Shown piece after piece: positions 43,904 through 55,144 of a stretch of 64,000 nucleotides of DNA. The stretch comes from Potentilla sterilis (lineage: Eukaryota; Streptophyta; Magnoliopsida; Rosales; Rosaceae). The notes beneath the pieces are model-generated. The model was not told the DNA's origin. It did not search any database and worked only from the letters and a program-made list of their open reading frames with translations. The number at the start of each line of letters is the position of its first letter. Position 1 is the first letter of the stretch. Location: NCBI GenBank assembly GCA_963682095.1, contig OY821763.1, forward strand, positions 41,971,190-42,035,189. The letters run 5' to 3'. The translations under genes were made by a program, and so were the position numbers.

Positions 43904-45664
43904 TATGTCCGGAAGTACGGGAGACAGGAGGGGAATAAATACAGAGGACCAGTGGGTTCTTGAGCCGGTGCTAGTCCAAATCCCTGGGGCGAGGTAGGAG
44001 TAGCCCGCTGGGGGGGGCAGTCAGAACGCTGTTACCAACCGTGATCCGGGCGGTACGTCCGGTGAACGAGACGGAGATCTACGCGGGAAGGGTCCGGCGG
44101 ACGATCGCCAAGTCTTGGGCCTGAAACCCGCTCTGACGTCCCCCGCGGCCCCAAAAAGAGGGGAAGATCGGTTGCCCAGCAGCGACAGCCCGGAAGATGT
44201 CTCCAGTCTCGGCCAGTACGATATGGCGGGAGAGATAGAAGAGATGCGAGCGAAAGTAAACCGCTTGCGGGCAGAGAGCGACCGAGACAGGGCAGAAGCC
44301 ACTACCAGGTATCAAGACATGGAAGTGGTTAATGCCGCACTGGTGGCTGCCTTGGAAAGAGGCCAGTAGAGCAATGCCACTCTGGCAAAATCATTTGCGC
44401 CACACCCAAAAGATCATCCCCACCAGGAAGTGGGCCAGTCATCGGGAGGGGAGAGGGACACCGGCGTGGTGGGAGACGTGTTCCCGGCGGACACAGTGCC
44501 ACCAAAGATCGTCCCAGCCCCTCGGAGGAACAACGGCTCGTTCGAGGAAGATACCATCAGCTCAACCGCACGGGCACTGCAAATACTATCTGACTCGGTG
44601 TCAGATATGAAAGCCCAGATGGAGAGGCCAACGAAAGAAAGGCTGCGAGACCGCCGGAGAGCGCACGATTCAACGAGCGGGCCAGACCCTTCTCACTCCG
44701 GGTTATGGAATCCGGAAGATCCGGCAGCCAAAAGTCGTTAAAGCTAATATACTCCGGGGCCGGCTGCCCATACCAACGCCTGGATAGCTTCTGGTCCCAA
44801 ACGTGTGCTAAGGGCTACTCCGACGCAGTTTGCTGTAACATATTCCAGGAGACCCTATCCGGAGAGGCGCTCAACTAGTTTTACGAACTACCGACGAACT
44901 CTATATAGGCATTCGAGCAACTGGCCGAAAGATTCGTGGGTCAGTTCATATTAAGGGTCGAAGGGGCCCGGACCTCGACGGTCCTCTTTAACTGTAGGTA
45001 GGCAGACGGCGAAGAGCTGAGAGCTTTTGTTAACCGATGGCAAACGGCCACCGCCGGGGTCAGGGACCTGGACAAAGGGATTGCCGAATCAACTTTCAAG
45101 CAAGGTCTCCGGCCTGGAAAGTTCTCGTACACTGTGCGAGTGGAGATCCCACAGGGTTACGACGAACTGATAGAGATGGCTATCAGGCACGCCCAAGCAG
45201 ACCACGAAACTTACGGGAGTCGTCAACACAAGAGAAGGCAGGAAGAGCCCGAACCCGCCCGACAGGAAGCCAGAAATTGCCAGCAGTGCCACGACTGAGG
45301 AGCCTCGACCGACAAAAGACCAAGAGGTTGGGGGAACCAACAACGCCAGAGGGACTATGTCGACATTCCCCAACGAGCAGGGAACCTCCCATCCTACCAG
45401 CAGCAAAATCGCCCCCTAGCGGTCATGCCACCAGGACGACAAGAGGTATTCTCTACTTTGACCTCTTCCTACGAGGATATCCTGTACGAGAACGGGAACG
45501 ATATCCCTCCGCCGCCAAAGAGAAAGCACCCGAAGGGGAACCTGACCAGGGCCCAGACTGGTAGGTACTGCTCCTACCACAATGAAGCCACGCACCGGAC
45601 AAATGATTGTCTCGCCCTAAGAACGACGATAGAGGGATTGTTCTGCCGCGGCAAACTACAGTAG
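43904..45664 (+). pseudogene. Tat-type gag remnant
   Basis: Pieces in shifting frames read as one gag. They include an N-terminal variable part from MSGSTGDRRG and a coiled coil (44,218-44,366; EIEEMRAKVNRLRAESDRDR). The central retrotransposon-gag region with many stops spans 44,740-45,200. The C-terminal part ends with GRYCSYHNEATHRTNDCLAL and the IEGLFCRGKLQ tail at 45,664. The YCxYHxxxxHxTxDC pattern followed by IExL is typical of Tat/Athila gag proteins. Numerous stops mean no functional protein. Confidence 0.8.
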
Positions 45665-45980
45665 TATCTTGGATAACCCGACACCAAAGGACTACGCGAA
45701 ACAGCGCCTTCTGCTCCGGGAAAACTCTTCCCGTGTAACCGGGCATAATCTTAAAACGGGTGTAATTTCACATTTCACAAATCTACTCCAACTTTGTTTC
45801 AACTAAGTACAAAGGTAAATTGTTGGCAACCAGGTCAAAAGAGCAAATTGAAACAAGCGTAACACAGGCTCAGGCAAAATCTTCATTCATTAAAACTCAT
45901 ATCAACGTCTACAATGGACTACGCCTCATGAAGCAAACCCGGTGGTTAAAAAAAAAAAAGGAGAAAAAAAAATATGTACG

Positions 45981-48814
45981 CTAGGAGACTTCCGCCTGCT
46001 CCTCTTCAGCAGGAGCTCCTTCAGCGGCGGTATCACCCGTGGCAGGTTCACCGAGCGGCATGGTATCTCCTTCCTGCGCCTCTTCTTCATCCGCCTGCGA
46101 TGGCGGTAGCTTTGAAATATCAAGATAGCCCTTGGCCTTCCAGTCGTCAAAAGCATCCGCTACCCCCGCCTCCCGGGCCCTTTCCAGCAGGTGAAGAAGC
46201 TCATCACTTTCTTGATACTTCTTAACCGCCCGCTGATAAACCTCCGGGTCATTCTCATTGACCGGCCCGCCGATAGAAGAGGAGCCCGTCGCCACCTGCC
46301 GCTGGAGTTCCTCGACCTTGGTCTCCAACTCGGTCCTCTCCTCCTCCAAGCCCTTCTTCTCCTCTTCAAGAGCCTCGACTTGGGCCTCCAGCTTGCCCAT
46401 CTGCTTCCTGGCCCTCTCCTCCAACCGGGCTTTCTCCTGTTGGAACTTGGACTTCTCTGCCTCCAGGAGTCCCCGGGAGCTAGTCAACTCTGCCACCTGC
46501 TTCTTCAGCTCAGACAACTCCTCACTTGCATCTGACCGATACAAGTGGTACAATAGCTGCAATTTGACATGCACCGGTTAGAAAATAACCAAGCACCAAC
46601 TAATGCTAACGGATACCAGTGGCAAATTATTCTTACCTGGAGGGCCATCTCCCGGCTCTTTAACCTGTGATCCTCCAAACACCCCTCTAGAGCCCCAGTC
46701 TTGTCCAACTCCATACCCTTCATATCCCTGAGCAGGCTCCGAACGAAAGGCTCGTCCGGACAGCCGTGCTCCAATCCCAGCTCCGTAGCCGGAGACTTCT
46801 CCACACTCGATGCTCTTGTGCCGGCAGCGGAAGAGCTACCGACAGCAGGAACCCTGCCTCGGGTGGAAGTGGTCCCACCATTCGTCAGTTTTAGCCGCTT
46901 GGCCAAACTCTCACCAACCGACCGGCCCGTAAAAGTAACTAGCGCGGAGGCCGGCAGCTCCCGAGACCTCTTCCTCCTCTCACCTAGATCAACCTGTAAA
47001 GAAGAAGATTGAGTGGCAGACAGTGGGGACCTGGTGACAGTTGGCACCGGCCCCAACCAGTGGGGAATCCTTGCAGCACCACCCGGGGGTTTGGACGTCC
47101 CACCAACAGTCTTCCCTGATCCAGACGCCGCCTGGGGTCCCTTAGCGTGAGTCTTTACGAGTTTTAAGACGTAACCCTCGTCCGCAACATCCAGCGAAAC
47201 GAGTTTATCATGTACGGTCAACTCCACGGTTTCCCGGTCAACCGTGGACCGCGCGGAGACATCTCCCTTCTCCTTCAGCTTCGAAACAAGCTCCTGATTG
47301 TCCATCGACAGCGTTTCGTGGGCTTTAATGGCCGTCTAGGAAGATACACTTGCAGAACACAAGGCAAAGAGGTTAGACAACACCAATTCACTCAACGGAA
47401 TCAGAGACAGTCAACCTACATTCTACCATCCATTGGGATTCCCCCCCAGGTTACACAGTTCTAGCACCTCTTGCCAGATGAAATTATAGGAACTCCGCTC
47501 CAGGTCCGACTAGCACCCAAATACCCGGGCGATCCTATCCCTCTCCAGGTCAAACAACTGATACGATTGATCGCCGATCGGCTGAAAGGCCCCGGGAACC
47601 CTATTTGTAGACGTTGCTGACAGTGTTCTGCTAGCAATAGATTAGGGGTTAGCTAATCTATTGTAGATATTAGATTATTTTAATTATAAATTAAAATAAC
47701 ATCAAATTAAAACACATAATTAAACTCTAACTTAAAATCAACTCAACTACAATTGTTTTCTGACAGTGGTTAGTGTTTACTACATATTTGTAAAAAAAAG
47801 AAGAGATTTTGATTTTGCAAATATAATTAATTAAAATTAATTTATAATTAAAATAATAATTATAATTATAATTAAAATAATAATTATAATTATAATTAAA
47901 ATAATAATTATAATTATATTTGCAAACGGGTTATAATTAAAATAATAATTATAATTAAAATAATAATTATAATTATAATAATAATTATAATTATAAAATA
48001 ATAATTATAATTATAATTAGAATTATAATTAAAAATAATTATAATAATAATTAAAATAATTATAATTATATTATTATAATTAAAATAATAATTATAATTA
48101 TAATTATAATTAAAATAATAATTATAATTATAATCACCACCTTCTTCTTCCAGTTATTGTTGAGCTAGGAGGGCAAACGGGTTATCACCGGCTTAAAGTC
48201 CCGAGTGGAAAAACTGACACACCCCCGGGCCTTCCTCTTCTTCGAATACGTCAACCGGTACAATGCCCGAAACTCGTTCACCGTTGGACAACTCATATCA
48301 CTCACCCAATAGAGACAGCCTAGGCTCAATAGCTGCCTCCACTTGTTCCCGGAAAGCTGTGCCGGTGATATCTTGATGGCACTAAGCAGGTATTGCACAA
48401 AGTCGGGCAGCGGGAGCGATAACCCATGCCAGAATTGGTCCTCGTGCACAGCAACCCAACCCTCCTCCAGGTTGCAGGCCGACTCTCTGGTATGCAGAGG
48501 CCGCAGATCTACCTCTTCCGAAAAGCAGCAATCTCCCCAGGAGATAAAGAGCTCTCCGGCTCATCACAACTTATGGTTTTATCCCCGCCAACAAGCATAT
48601 AGCGCGTGGCGCCTGCTGGCTGAGCAGGGTCGACTCCATAGGGAGCATCCTCCTGTCCTAGAGACTCGGACGTCAACACCTCACTGGTCGAACGAGCGAT
48701 GACGTCTGGCCCCGAGGACGAAGAGGCAAGCCAGTACTCCACCCTCTCTTGGACGTCCGTCACCGGTCGCCTGGCGGCCGATTCGGAGGCCTCACGGGAA
48801 CTTCCAGAATCCAT
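45981..48814 (-). pseudogene. Antisense accessory ORF (Transposase_28 plus coiled coil), broken
   Basis: From ATG 48,814 the sequence parallels the copy at 25,789-26,900: SPGEIAAFRKR, then after a frameshift ESACNLEEGWVAVHEDQFWH, LPDFVQYLLSAI and CPTVNEFRALYRL. An A/T-rich block (about 47,636-48,133) interrupts it. It resumes at about 47,620 with NRVPGAFQPIGDQSY, has a TAG where the relative has Trp, and continues after an intron at 47,305 (MDNQELVSKLKEKGDVSARS). The last exon, from about 46,540, is a long coiled coil (ELKKQVAELTSSRGLLEAEK) with an acidic tail ending at 45,981. The C-terminal exons are still open. The role is unknown. Confidence 0.8.
47636..48133. repeat. A/T-rich AATAATTATAATT-type expansion inside the accessory ORF
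   Basis: Degenerate units of AATTAAAATAATAATTATAA repeat over about 300 bp (47,835-48,130), after a unique A/T-rich part. A perfect hairpin AATAGATTA...TAATCTATT sits at the left edge (about 47,636-47,663). The 13-mer GCAAACGGGTTAT occurs inside the block (about 47,922) and again just outside it (about 48,173). Confidence 0.85.
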
Positions 48815-49500
48815 GTGACCTAGGGGAAAGAAAAAAAAACCCTATGACCGGTCAGCAATACAACCTAAACAACGACCGCGGCGCAGCGCGAGGCATGTGA
48901 CGCCTCGGCACAGCCCCGCAGCAACCACTAGGCTTGTCAGCCGAAAAATCTCAGGTCTTGCAGAGATTCGGTCCCAGCAGGGTCCCATCCAAAGGGCAAA
49001 TAACAATACAACTAGGTGCCAATCAGATCGACCCACAAACAAGACAAAAGGAATTTTCAAAAAAAAAATAAATACAAAGGCAGAACTCACTGATTAGTAT
49101 GCACGACGACGACAACTCAAGAGAAAAACACTGAGCAATTGTGTTCAGTAGACTATGCAGGGGAACACTTCTTAAACCAAAGGCAAAATGCACGAAGTAG
49201 CAGGGGCTTATATACAGGTCCAGTATCCAGAGCGCCCCTCGAGTTCCCCCCAAGCTACCCAGTAGGGCAAGTAAAACGCCCACAGATCCGGGCCATCCAT
49301 CCCTCATTATCTCCTGGCGACACGTGTCCCAGTATTGGTAACTGCCCAGACCATAATAATTGACGCGACTGATGGAAAACCTCCATTCAATGCATGTCAG
49401 ACACTTGCCTAGCATGCAGAGGGTAGTTGAAAGAACAAAAAACATCACCGAACCATCCTGCCTACGAGCCTACAACCCAAGAACCATATATTCCAACGGT
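48815..49500. other. Tat element interior, no gene seen
   Basis: This is the upstream (promoter-side) region of the antisense accessory gene. It matches the corresponding part of the truncated relative only in patches. No ORF with family features was found. Confidence 0.5.
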
Positions 49501-49559
49501 ACGGGGCATTCCACCAGTCGAACCTAATTCCGCCATTACAGCCAAACAACAACGGCTCG

Positions 49560-50150
49560 GTATAAATCCGGGAGAACTCTTCCTTAACACAGGAAAATTC
49601 TTCCCGTAGGCTAAAAACCCTGCAACAATATTATGTACTGGCTACGATATTCCAACCATAGTGCCTGCTCCGGTTCAAGGCTATCCCAGCCGTCGGTCCA
49701 TCCAGCTTCAACTATTGGATGCGGTTTCACACCTGCAATAATTGCACTTATCGCTATCCAACGGAATAACCGGTTGTCCGAACCGAGAGATTCCTACGGA
49801 CAGCCTTGTACGACCTAAGGGATCCATGTATCACCGGGCTTTATAAACCCGAGAGACTTGATCCTCTCATACATGACAACTCTTCCCGCAGGCTAAAAAC
49901 TTTGCACAATACCTTAGGCCTGTAAGAACAAAGGCTGGGAAACCATCGGGAATGTTGACCAGTACCAACACAGGACCGCTTCATCCCAGGAGACTTGATC
50001 CTCTCATACAGGACAACTCTTCCCGCAGGTTAAAAACCATGCACATCCTATATGCCTACAGGAACAAAGGCAGCAGAACACGTGGGGACGGCGGCCGAGG
50101 CCCTCTTGCCCACGCCACTCCACCGGGAACTCCTCTAACACAGGTAACGT
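49560..50150. repeat. Irregular array of the Tat-element motif of about 60 bp
   Basis: Units like those at 27,290-28,240 (GAGACTTGATCCTCTCATAC, CAACTCTTCCCGCAGG, TAAAAACCNTGCACA) recur near 49,570, 49,850, 49,995 and 50,125. Confidence 0.75.
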
Positions 50151-50349
50151 TTCCCGCTGATACCGTGTCACCTCGTGAACCATTGTTTAAATCAACTGTT
50201 GCCCTCTACGGCTACGGTTCTAAAACATGGGGGACTCGTTCATCTCATGCACAATATCCACAGGGCTTTCTCGAAACACGGCACGACACGACGATTTTAA
50301 CGCCACATTATCATAACCATGCAATAATTCTCATGCTTGTATGCATCTG

Positions 50350-51010
50350 TCATCATGAACATCATAACCATGCACGCATCACATTACGCATCACCATAAC
50401 AGGTTCATTCGAACGCCCGGCCAAGCTCAATCTTAAACGCGGACTTGGGGGGCTAGGACACAGTAGGGTAAGCATCCCTGTAGGTCTGTAGGCCTGTAAA
50501 GCAAGACAGATTTAAGTCCCCATTCAAGATAGCACTTGACCGGAAACTTGGGGGACTTGTTGACAGTAGCCATAAGAGAGGCTACCCAGGCCTCCAGACC
50601 CGCAGTAAGGGCTCTTGGACCCGGCCCAAGGCCCGGAAGTTCAGCACCAGCACCTAGTCCGGCACCCGGGCGGACCTTACGGGTGAGCGGGTCCCGGGGA
50701 CAGGGGACAACAGCTCCCCAAACAAGGGCCTTGGGTCGGGTCTAAAAGCCCTTGCTGCGGGTCTGGGGGCCTGGGTAGCCTCTCTTATGGCTACTATCAA
50801 CAAGTCCCCCAAGTTTCCGGTCAAGTGCTATCTTGAATGGGGACTTAAATCTGTCTTCCTTTACAGGCCTGCAGACCTGCAGGGATGCTTACCCTACTGT
50901 GCCCTAGCCCCCCAAGTCCGCGTTTAAGATTGGGCTTGGCCGGGCGTTCGAATGAACCTGTTATGGTGATGCGTAATGTGATGCGTGCATGGTTATGATG
51001 TTCATGATGA
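50350..51010. repeat. 280-bp inverted duplication spanning the 3' LTR start
   Basis: Segment 50,731-51,010 is the reverse complement of 50,350-50,629, with a 101-bp spacer. It covers the internal sequence before the LTR, the purine tract and the first about 70 bp of the LTR. It replaces about 21 bp present in the 5' LTR. Confidence 0.92.
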
Positions 51011-51281
51011 CAGAAGGGGACCAATCTCACATCGAAGGGTGAGGCCAGCTCTCACGCCCGGCAGCCTATATATGAGTCACAACTACCCTCATTAATAAGT
51101 AATCAATACTTCAACTACTCATTTCCGCCTAAGTTCTCAGTTTATCCCAACTATACTGACTTAGGCATCGGAGCGGAATACACCGGCCCCGCCAGGTATT
51201 TCCTTAGTTAGCAGGATTTGCAGAAAGGAATCACATCAAGATCTACCGGTCTCTGTGAGTCTACGGATTCTGACATAAACA
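50558..51281 (+). repeat. 3' LTR of the Tat-type element, rearranged
   Basis: It starts TGTTGACAGTAGCC after a purine-rich AACTTGGGGGACT and ends TGACATAAACA. The length is 724 bp instead of 465 because of the inverted segment. The rest aligns with the 5' LTR. Confidence 0.9.
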
Positions 51282-52525
51282 AATTCATTCTCTTGCTTTT
51301 GTGGTTGGAATCATTCTCTTTCTTTTATTCTTCTGTATGCAGATGATCCCACCACATTATATTTTCCCAAGTAATCATCCATATTTATTAGACTCATCAA
51401 ACGTTGAATCTGTAAATTCATCATTTCCCGATTAATTGTCACTCTCCAACGTGTGACAATCTTGAAAAGTCACCTCACACGTGGCACTAAACCCATATCA
51501 CCACCTCGGTAAGGTAAATAATTCGAATAATAATAATTGAAGAACATTCAAAAAATTACCTACTCGGCAACGGTCGGATTCTCTGCCACACTCCCAATCA
51601 CAGCCGTCCGATCCCCAAACCTGCTCGCCCTTTAACACCTGCTGCCTCAACCACAAGCACTATTTCTCTCCCCCACCAATGCAAAGTACAAATCTTTTTT
51701 AGTTTTTTAGCTTAAAAACATAATCTGAGAGACAGGGAGGTAAGAGACAGAGATTTTGTCATATTCATTCCCTTCCAGATAGAGAAGAAATTTGAATTTG
51801 ATTTTTTGAATTCCTTGTTGTGTGTGTGTTTTTACCACAGTGGGTGTACTAGTGTCCATAAAAGCTCAAAGCTTTGAAGCGTTGGACTTTGAAACTGAGC
51901 TTCTTCTTCTTCTCCTTGTTTTACTTTTCACTAGCTGTGTTTAATGGGTTCAAACCATCTTCACTAGGAAACAGAATTGGTTTCAGAGTAGTTTCAGATA
52001 CTGAGGAACTGTTAGTTTGAAAGTGAGTGATAGAGAAATTAAGATCCAGCTGATCTTTGATTGCTGATTTTGGCAGCATTGGTGAGGTGGGTTGAGAAAT
52101 CAAAGAGAGAGCGGAAGAGGGTTTTAGTATTTTAGTGAAATTGAGGGGTTTGAAGGTCAATTTGATCTGGGTTGCTGACACTTAAGTACAAAGAAGACTG
52201 AAGCAGTGAAGCTCAAGCTATAGTGGGTCTTTTCTCTGAAGAAAAAAAGGACACGTTTCTGTTTTCTGAGTCTTAAAGGTTGGTTCTTGACTTGTTTCTT
52301 TACCTCCTTCAATACAGAATGTGAAAAAGTTTCGATCTTTTGCTTTTTCTTTTCTGTCTGATATATGTTAGATTGATATTTACCCAATTGTTGTAGTTCT
52401 GGGTTCTCATGGGTTTTCTTTTGTGCTTGGAGGGACAGAAGGACTGAGTTTGAGGTTAGAAGAAGGCATTGTAGCTGTCAATGCTGGAACCGTTTGAAAT
52501 TTTAGCGAAGTCAAATCAATTTAAG
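51282..52525 (+). other. Promoter and 5' leader exon of the ARM-repeat gene
   Basis: The leader exon ends at 52,525 (TTTAAG|GTATAA) and the intron runs to 53,415 (TTTCAG). The transcription start is not obvious. A CT-rich, pyrimidine-rich stretch near 51,650-51,780 is a likely promoter-proximal region. Confidence 0.5.
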
Positions 52526-53424
52526 GTATAATTTTATTGTGCATAATTCTGTGTTTGAAGTTTCATGAATATGTGTTGTGGGGTTTGGTACATCTTGCTG
52601 AATTTGAATGCACTCTACTTGTACAACTTGGGATAGAGACTTGTACCTTCTCTTCAAAGTTAAGTCTTTTCCTCTCTCTAACCACCTAGCTTCATTTAAG
52701 GGATAGAAACAGCAACGAAGACCAAGACTTCTACTATCCCAATCTGTTTCCGATGAATTTTGATCCTGACATCTTGATCCACGAGTCAAATTTGATGCCA
52801 GGGTCACCATGGTAGAATTTGAATGATTAAAGTTTATTGCTTTAAGTTTTATTAAACAATTCACACTTAGTATAAGGCCAGTTTGGTTTGATATGATGTT
52901 GATTTCACAGAAGAAACATGCACCGACGGCTTGTAAATTGGGCGGCACTGCTTAGCATTGGAAAGCAAACTATTTTTACTCCTTAGCTTTTTGTATTTGC
53001 TTTGGTACCGTGCGGGTGTGGGATCAACCAATTTCGTATTATAAAGTTGAATCATTACAAAAGTTTGTTTTTTGATATTGAATTTTGCTTTGGCATTTAA
53101 TGATGATCACTTGCCAACAGTAATATGGACTCATGGAGTCATGGACATCTTTTAGGTATTTCCATATGGTTGGTCGGATATTGTTTTCAGGAAAAAGAGC
53201 TTGTTGTGATCATGCAAGATTCTCGAAGCTCTTGATGTTGGCCTATTTGTTTTATTGCATCTGAACTTCTTTAATTGCAGCTTTTAAGTAAATTTTTTAT
53301 ATCTTTATGATTGCAACTGCTCCACTGCCCTTTCAAATCTTATATGCATCCATCTTTGCTTTGGATTTCCTCATCTGCTTCATTCTTAGAAAGCTTGGTT
53401 TTCTTTGAATTTCAGTTGGTCTAG
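52481..53424 (+). promoter_or_regulatory. Upstream ORF spanning the leader splice junction
   Basis: ATG 52,481 opens 15 codons in the leader exon (MLEPFEILAKSNQFK). After splicing at 52,525/53,416 it adds two codons and stops at TAG 53,422-53,424, 37 bp before the main ATG. It could reduce translation of the main frame. Confidence 0.5.
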
Positions 53425-53461
53425 CTCTGGTATCCAATCTGATCATACCCGGATTGAAATC

Positions 53462-55144
53462 ATGGTGGAAGAAAGCGGCAGCCAGGTTTTGACCGATACC
53501 CAGTCAGCTGAAGAATGGTTAGCACAAGCAAAGGAGCTTGTTCCATTGGCACTGACTAAGGCAAGAGAGGTTAAGGGTTTTCCAGGTAGATGGAAGATGA
53601 TCATTTCAAAGTTGGAGCAGATTCCATCACGATTATCAGACTTGTCTAGCCATCCCTGCTTCTCCAAGAATGCTCTTTGTAAGGAGCAGTTGCAGTCAGT
53701 ATCTAAGTCATTGAAAGAATCTATTGAATTGGCAGAGTTTTGTGTGGGAGAAAAGTATGAAGGAAAACTTCGTATGCAGAGTGATCTTGATTCTTTGTCT
53801 GGTAAATTGGACTTGAATTTGCGAGATTGTGGCCTTTTGATCAAGACTGGGGTGCTTGGTGAGGCCACTTTGCCTTTGTCTATGGCTAGTTCTTCAACTG
53901 AACCTGAGGGTGCTCTACATGGTAATATAAGGGAATTGCTTGCTCGGCTTCAGATTGGGCACTTGGAAGCAAAGCACAAAGCTCTTGACAGTCTTGTTGA
54001 GCTCATGAAAGAGGATGAGAAGAATGTGTTGTCGGTTTTGGGGCGTAGCAATATTGCTGCTCTGGTTCAACTGCTCACCGCAACATCTCCTCGTATCCGG
54101 GAGAAGACTGTAACTGTTATTTGCTCGCTTGCAGAATCGGGGAGTTGTGAGAATTGGCTTGTTTCTGAAGGTGTCTTGCCGCCTCTTATAAGGCTAGTTG
54201 AATCTGGGAGTGCTGTTGGAAAAGAAAAGGCCACAATTTCGCTTCAGAGATTGTCAATGTCAGCTGAAGCTGCCAGAGCGATCGTTGGGCACGGTGGGGT
54301 TAGACCGCTGATTGAGATTTGTCAGACTGGTGATTCAGTTTCTCAGGCTGCTTCTGCTAGCACTTTGAAGAACATTTCAGCTGTCCCTGAGGTTCGACAA
54401 ACTCTAGCTGAGGAAGGAATTGTAAAGGTTATGATCAATCTTCTCGATTGTGGAATGTTGTTGGGGTCCAAAGAATATGCAGCGGAGTGTTTGCAGAATC
54501 TCACTGCAAGCAACGACAATCTAAGACGGTCTGTAATATCAGAAGGTGGAATACGGAGTCTACTGGCTTATCTAGCCGGTCCATTGCCACAAGAGTCTGC
54601 AGTTGCAGCATTAAGGAACCTGGTTGGCTCAGTTTCTATGGAAGTTTTGGTTTCCCTTGGTCTCCTCCCTTGCTTGGTTCACGTGCTTAAATCTGGTTCA
54701 CTAGGTGCACAACAAGCAGCTGCATCAGCTATATGCCGAGTTTGCAGTTCAACTGAGATGAAGAAATTGATCGGTGAGGCAGGCTACATTCCTCTTCTTA
54801 TCAAGATGCTTGAGGCGAAATCAAACAGTGCCAGAGAGGTTGCTGCACAGGCGATTTCTAGTTTGATGAGCTTTCCACAGAACTGTAGAGAAGTGAAACG
54901 GGACAGCAAAAGTGTACCAAGTTTGGTCCAATTGCTTGACCCTAGTCCACAAAATACTGCCAAAAAGTATGCAGTCTGTGCCCTTGGCTTAATTTGTTCG
55001 AGTAAGAAGTGTAAGAAGCTGATGATATCCTATGGAGCAATCGGGTACCTCAAGAAGCTCACTGAGATGGACATACCAGGAGCCAAGAAGCTACTTGAGA
55101 GATTGGAGAGAGGAAAATTGAGAAGTTTCTTCACAAGAAAATAG
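53462..55144 (+). CDS. Armadillo-repeat protein (At2g45720/At1g01830-like)
   Basis: A single intronless coding exon encodes 560 residues. An in-frame ATG at 53,405 lies within the leader intron (acceptor AG at 53,414-53,415), so the start is ATG 53,462 (MVEESGSQVLTDTQSAEEWL). The first about 150 residues form a helical N-terminal domain (AKELVPLALTKAREVKGFPG). From about residue 165 follow roughly nine ARM repeats, seen as repeated ALxxLxxL helices with G-G-I/V-xPLI turns (SEGVLPPLIRLVESGS, VGHGGVRPLIEICQTGDS). The C-terminus is basic (LLERLERGKLRSFFTRK). There is no U-box, signal peptide or membrane segment. ARM proteins bind partners in protein complexes; the partner of this group is not established. 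The frame is intact. Confidence 0.93.
   Translation: MVEESGSQVLTDTQSAEEWLAQAKELVPLALTKAREVKGFPGRWKMIISKLEQIPSRLSDLSSHPCFSKNALCKEQLQSVSKSLKESIELAEFCVGEKYEGKLRMQSDLDSLSGKLDLNLRDCGLLIKTGVLGEATLPLSMASSSTEPEGALHGNIRELLARLQIGHLEAKHKALDSLVELMKEDEKNVLSVLGRSNIAALVQLLTATSPRIREKTVTVICSLAESGSCENWLVSEGVLPPLIRLVESGSAVGKEKATISLQRLSMSAEAARAIVGHGGVRPLIEICQTGDSVSQAASASTLKNISAVPEVRQTLAEEGIVKVMINLLDCGMLLGSKEYAAECLQNLTASNDNLRRSVISEGGIRSLLAYLAGPLPQESAVAALRNLVGSVSMEVLVSLGLLPCLVHVLKSGSLGAQQAAASAICRVCSSTEMKKLIGEAGYIPLLIKMLEAKSNSAREVAAQAISSLMSFPQNCREVKRDSKSVPSLVQLLDPSPQNTAKKYAVCALGLICSSKKCKKLMISYGAIGYLKKLTEMDIPGAKKLLERLERGKLRSFFTRK

Larger units (their letters stand above)
43335..51281 (+). mobile_element. Ty3/gypsy Tat-type element without pol
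   Basis: The 5' LTR is 43,335-43,799 and the 3' LTR 50,558-51,281. GATTC on the left and AATTC on the right are a 4/5 target duplication. The primer site TTGGCGCCGTCTGTGG directly follows the 5' LTR, the form seen in Tat-lineage elements. A gag remnant lies on the plus strand, and the antisense accessory ORF lies at 45,981-48,814. Between the gag end (45,664) and the accessory ORF there are only about 300 bp, so protease, RT, RNase H and integrase are missing. It would need enzymes from another element. Confidence 0.88.

Noticed and set aside
53405..53461. Upstream in-frame ATG of the ARM gene
   Set aside because: It lies in the leader intron, directly before the acceptor at 53,414-53,415.
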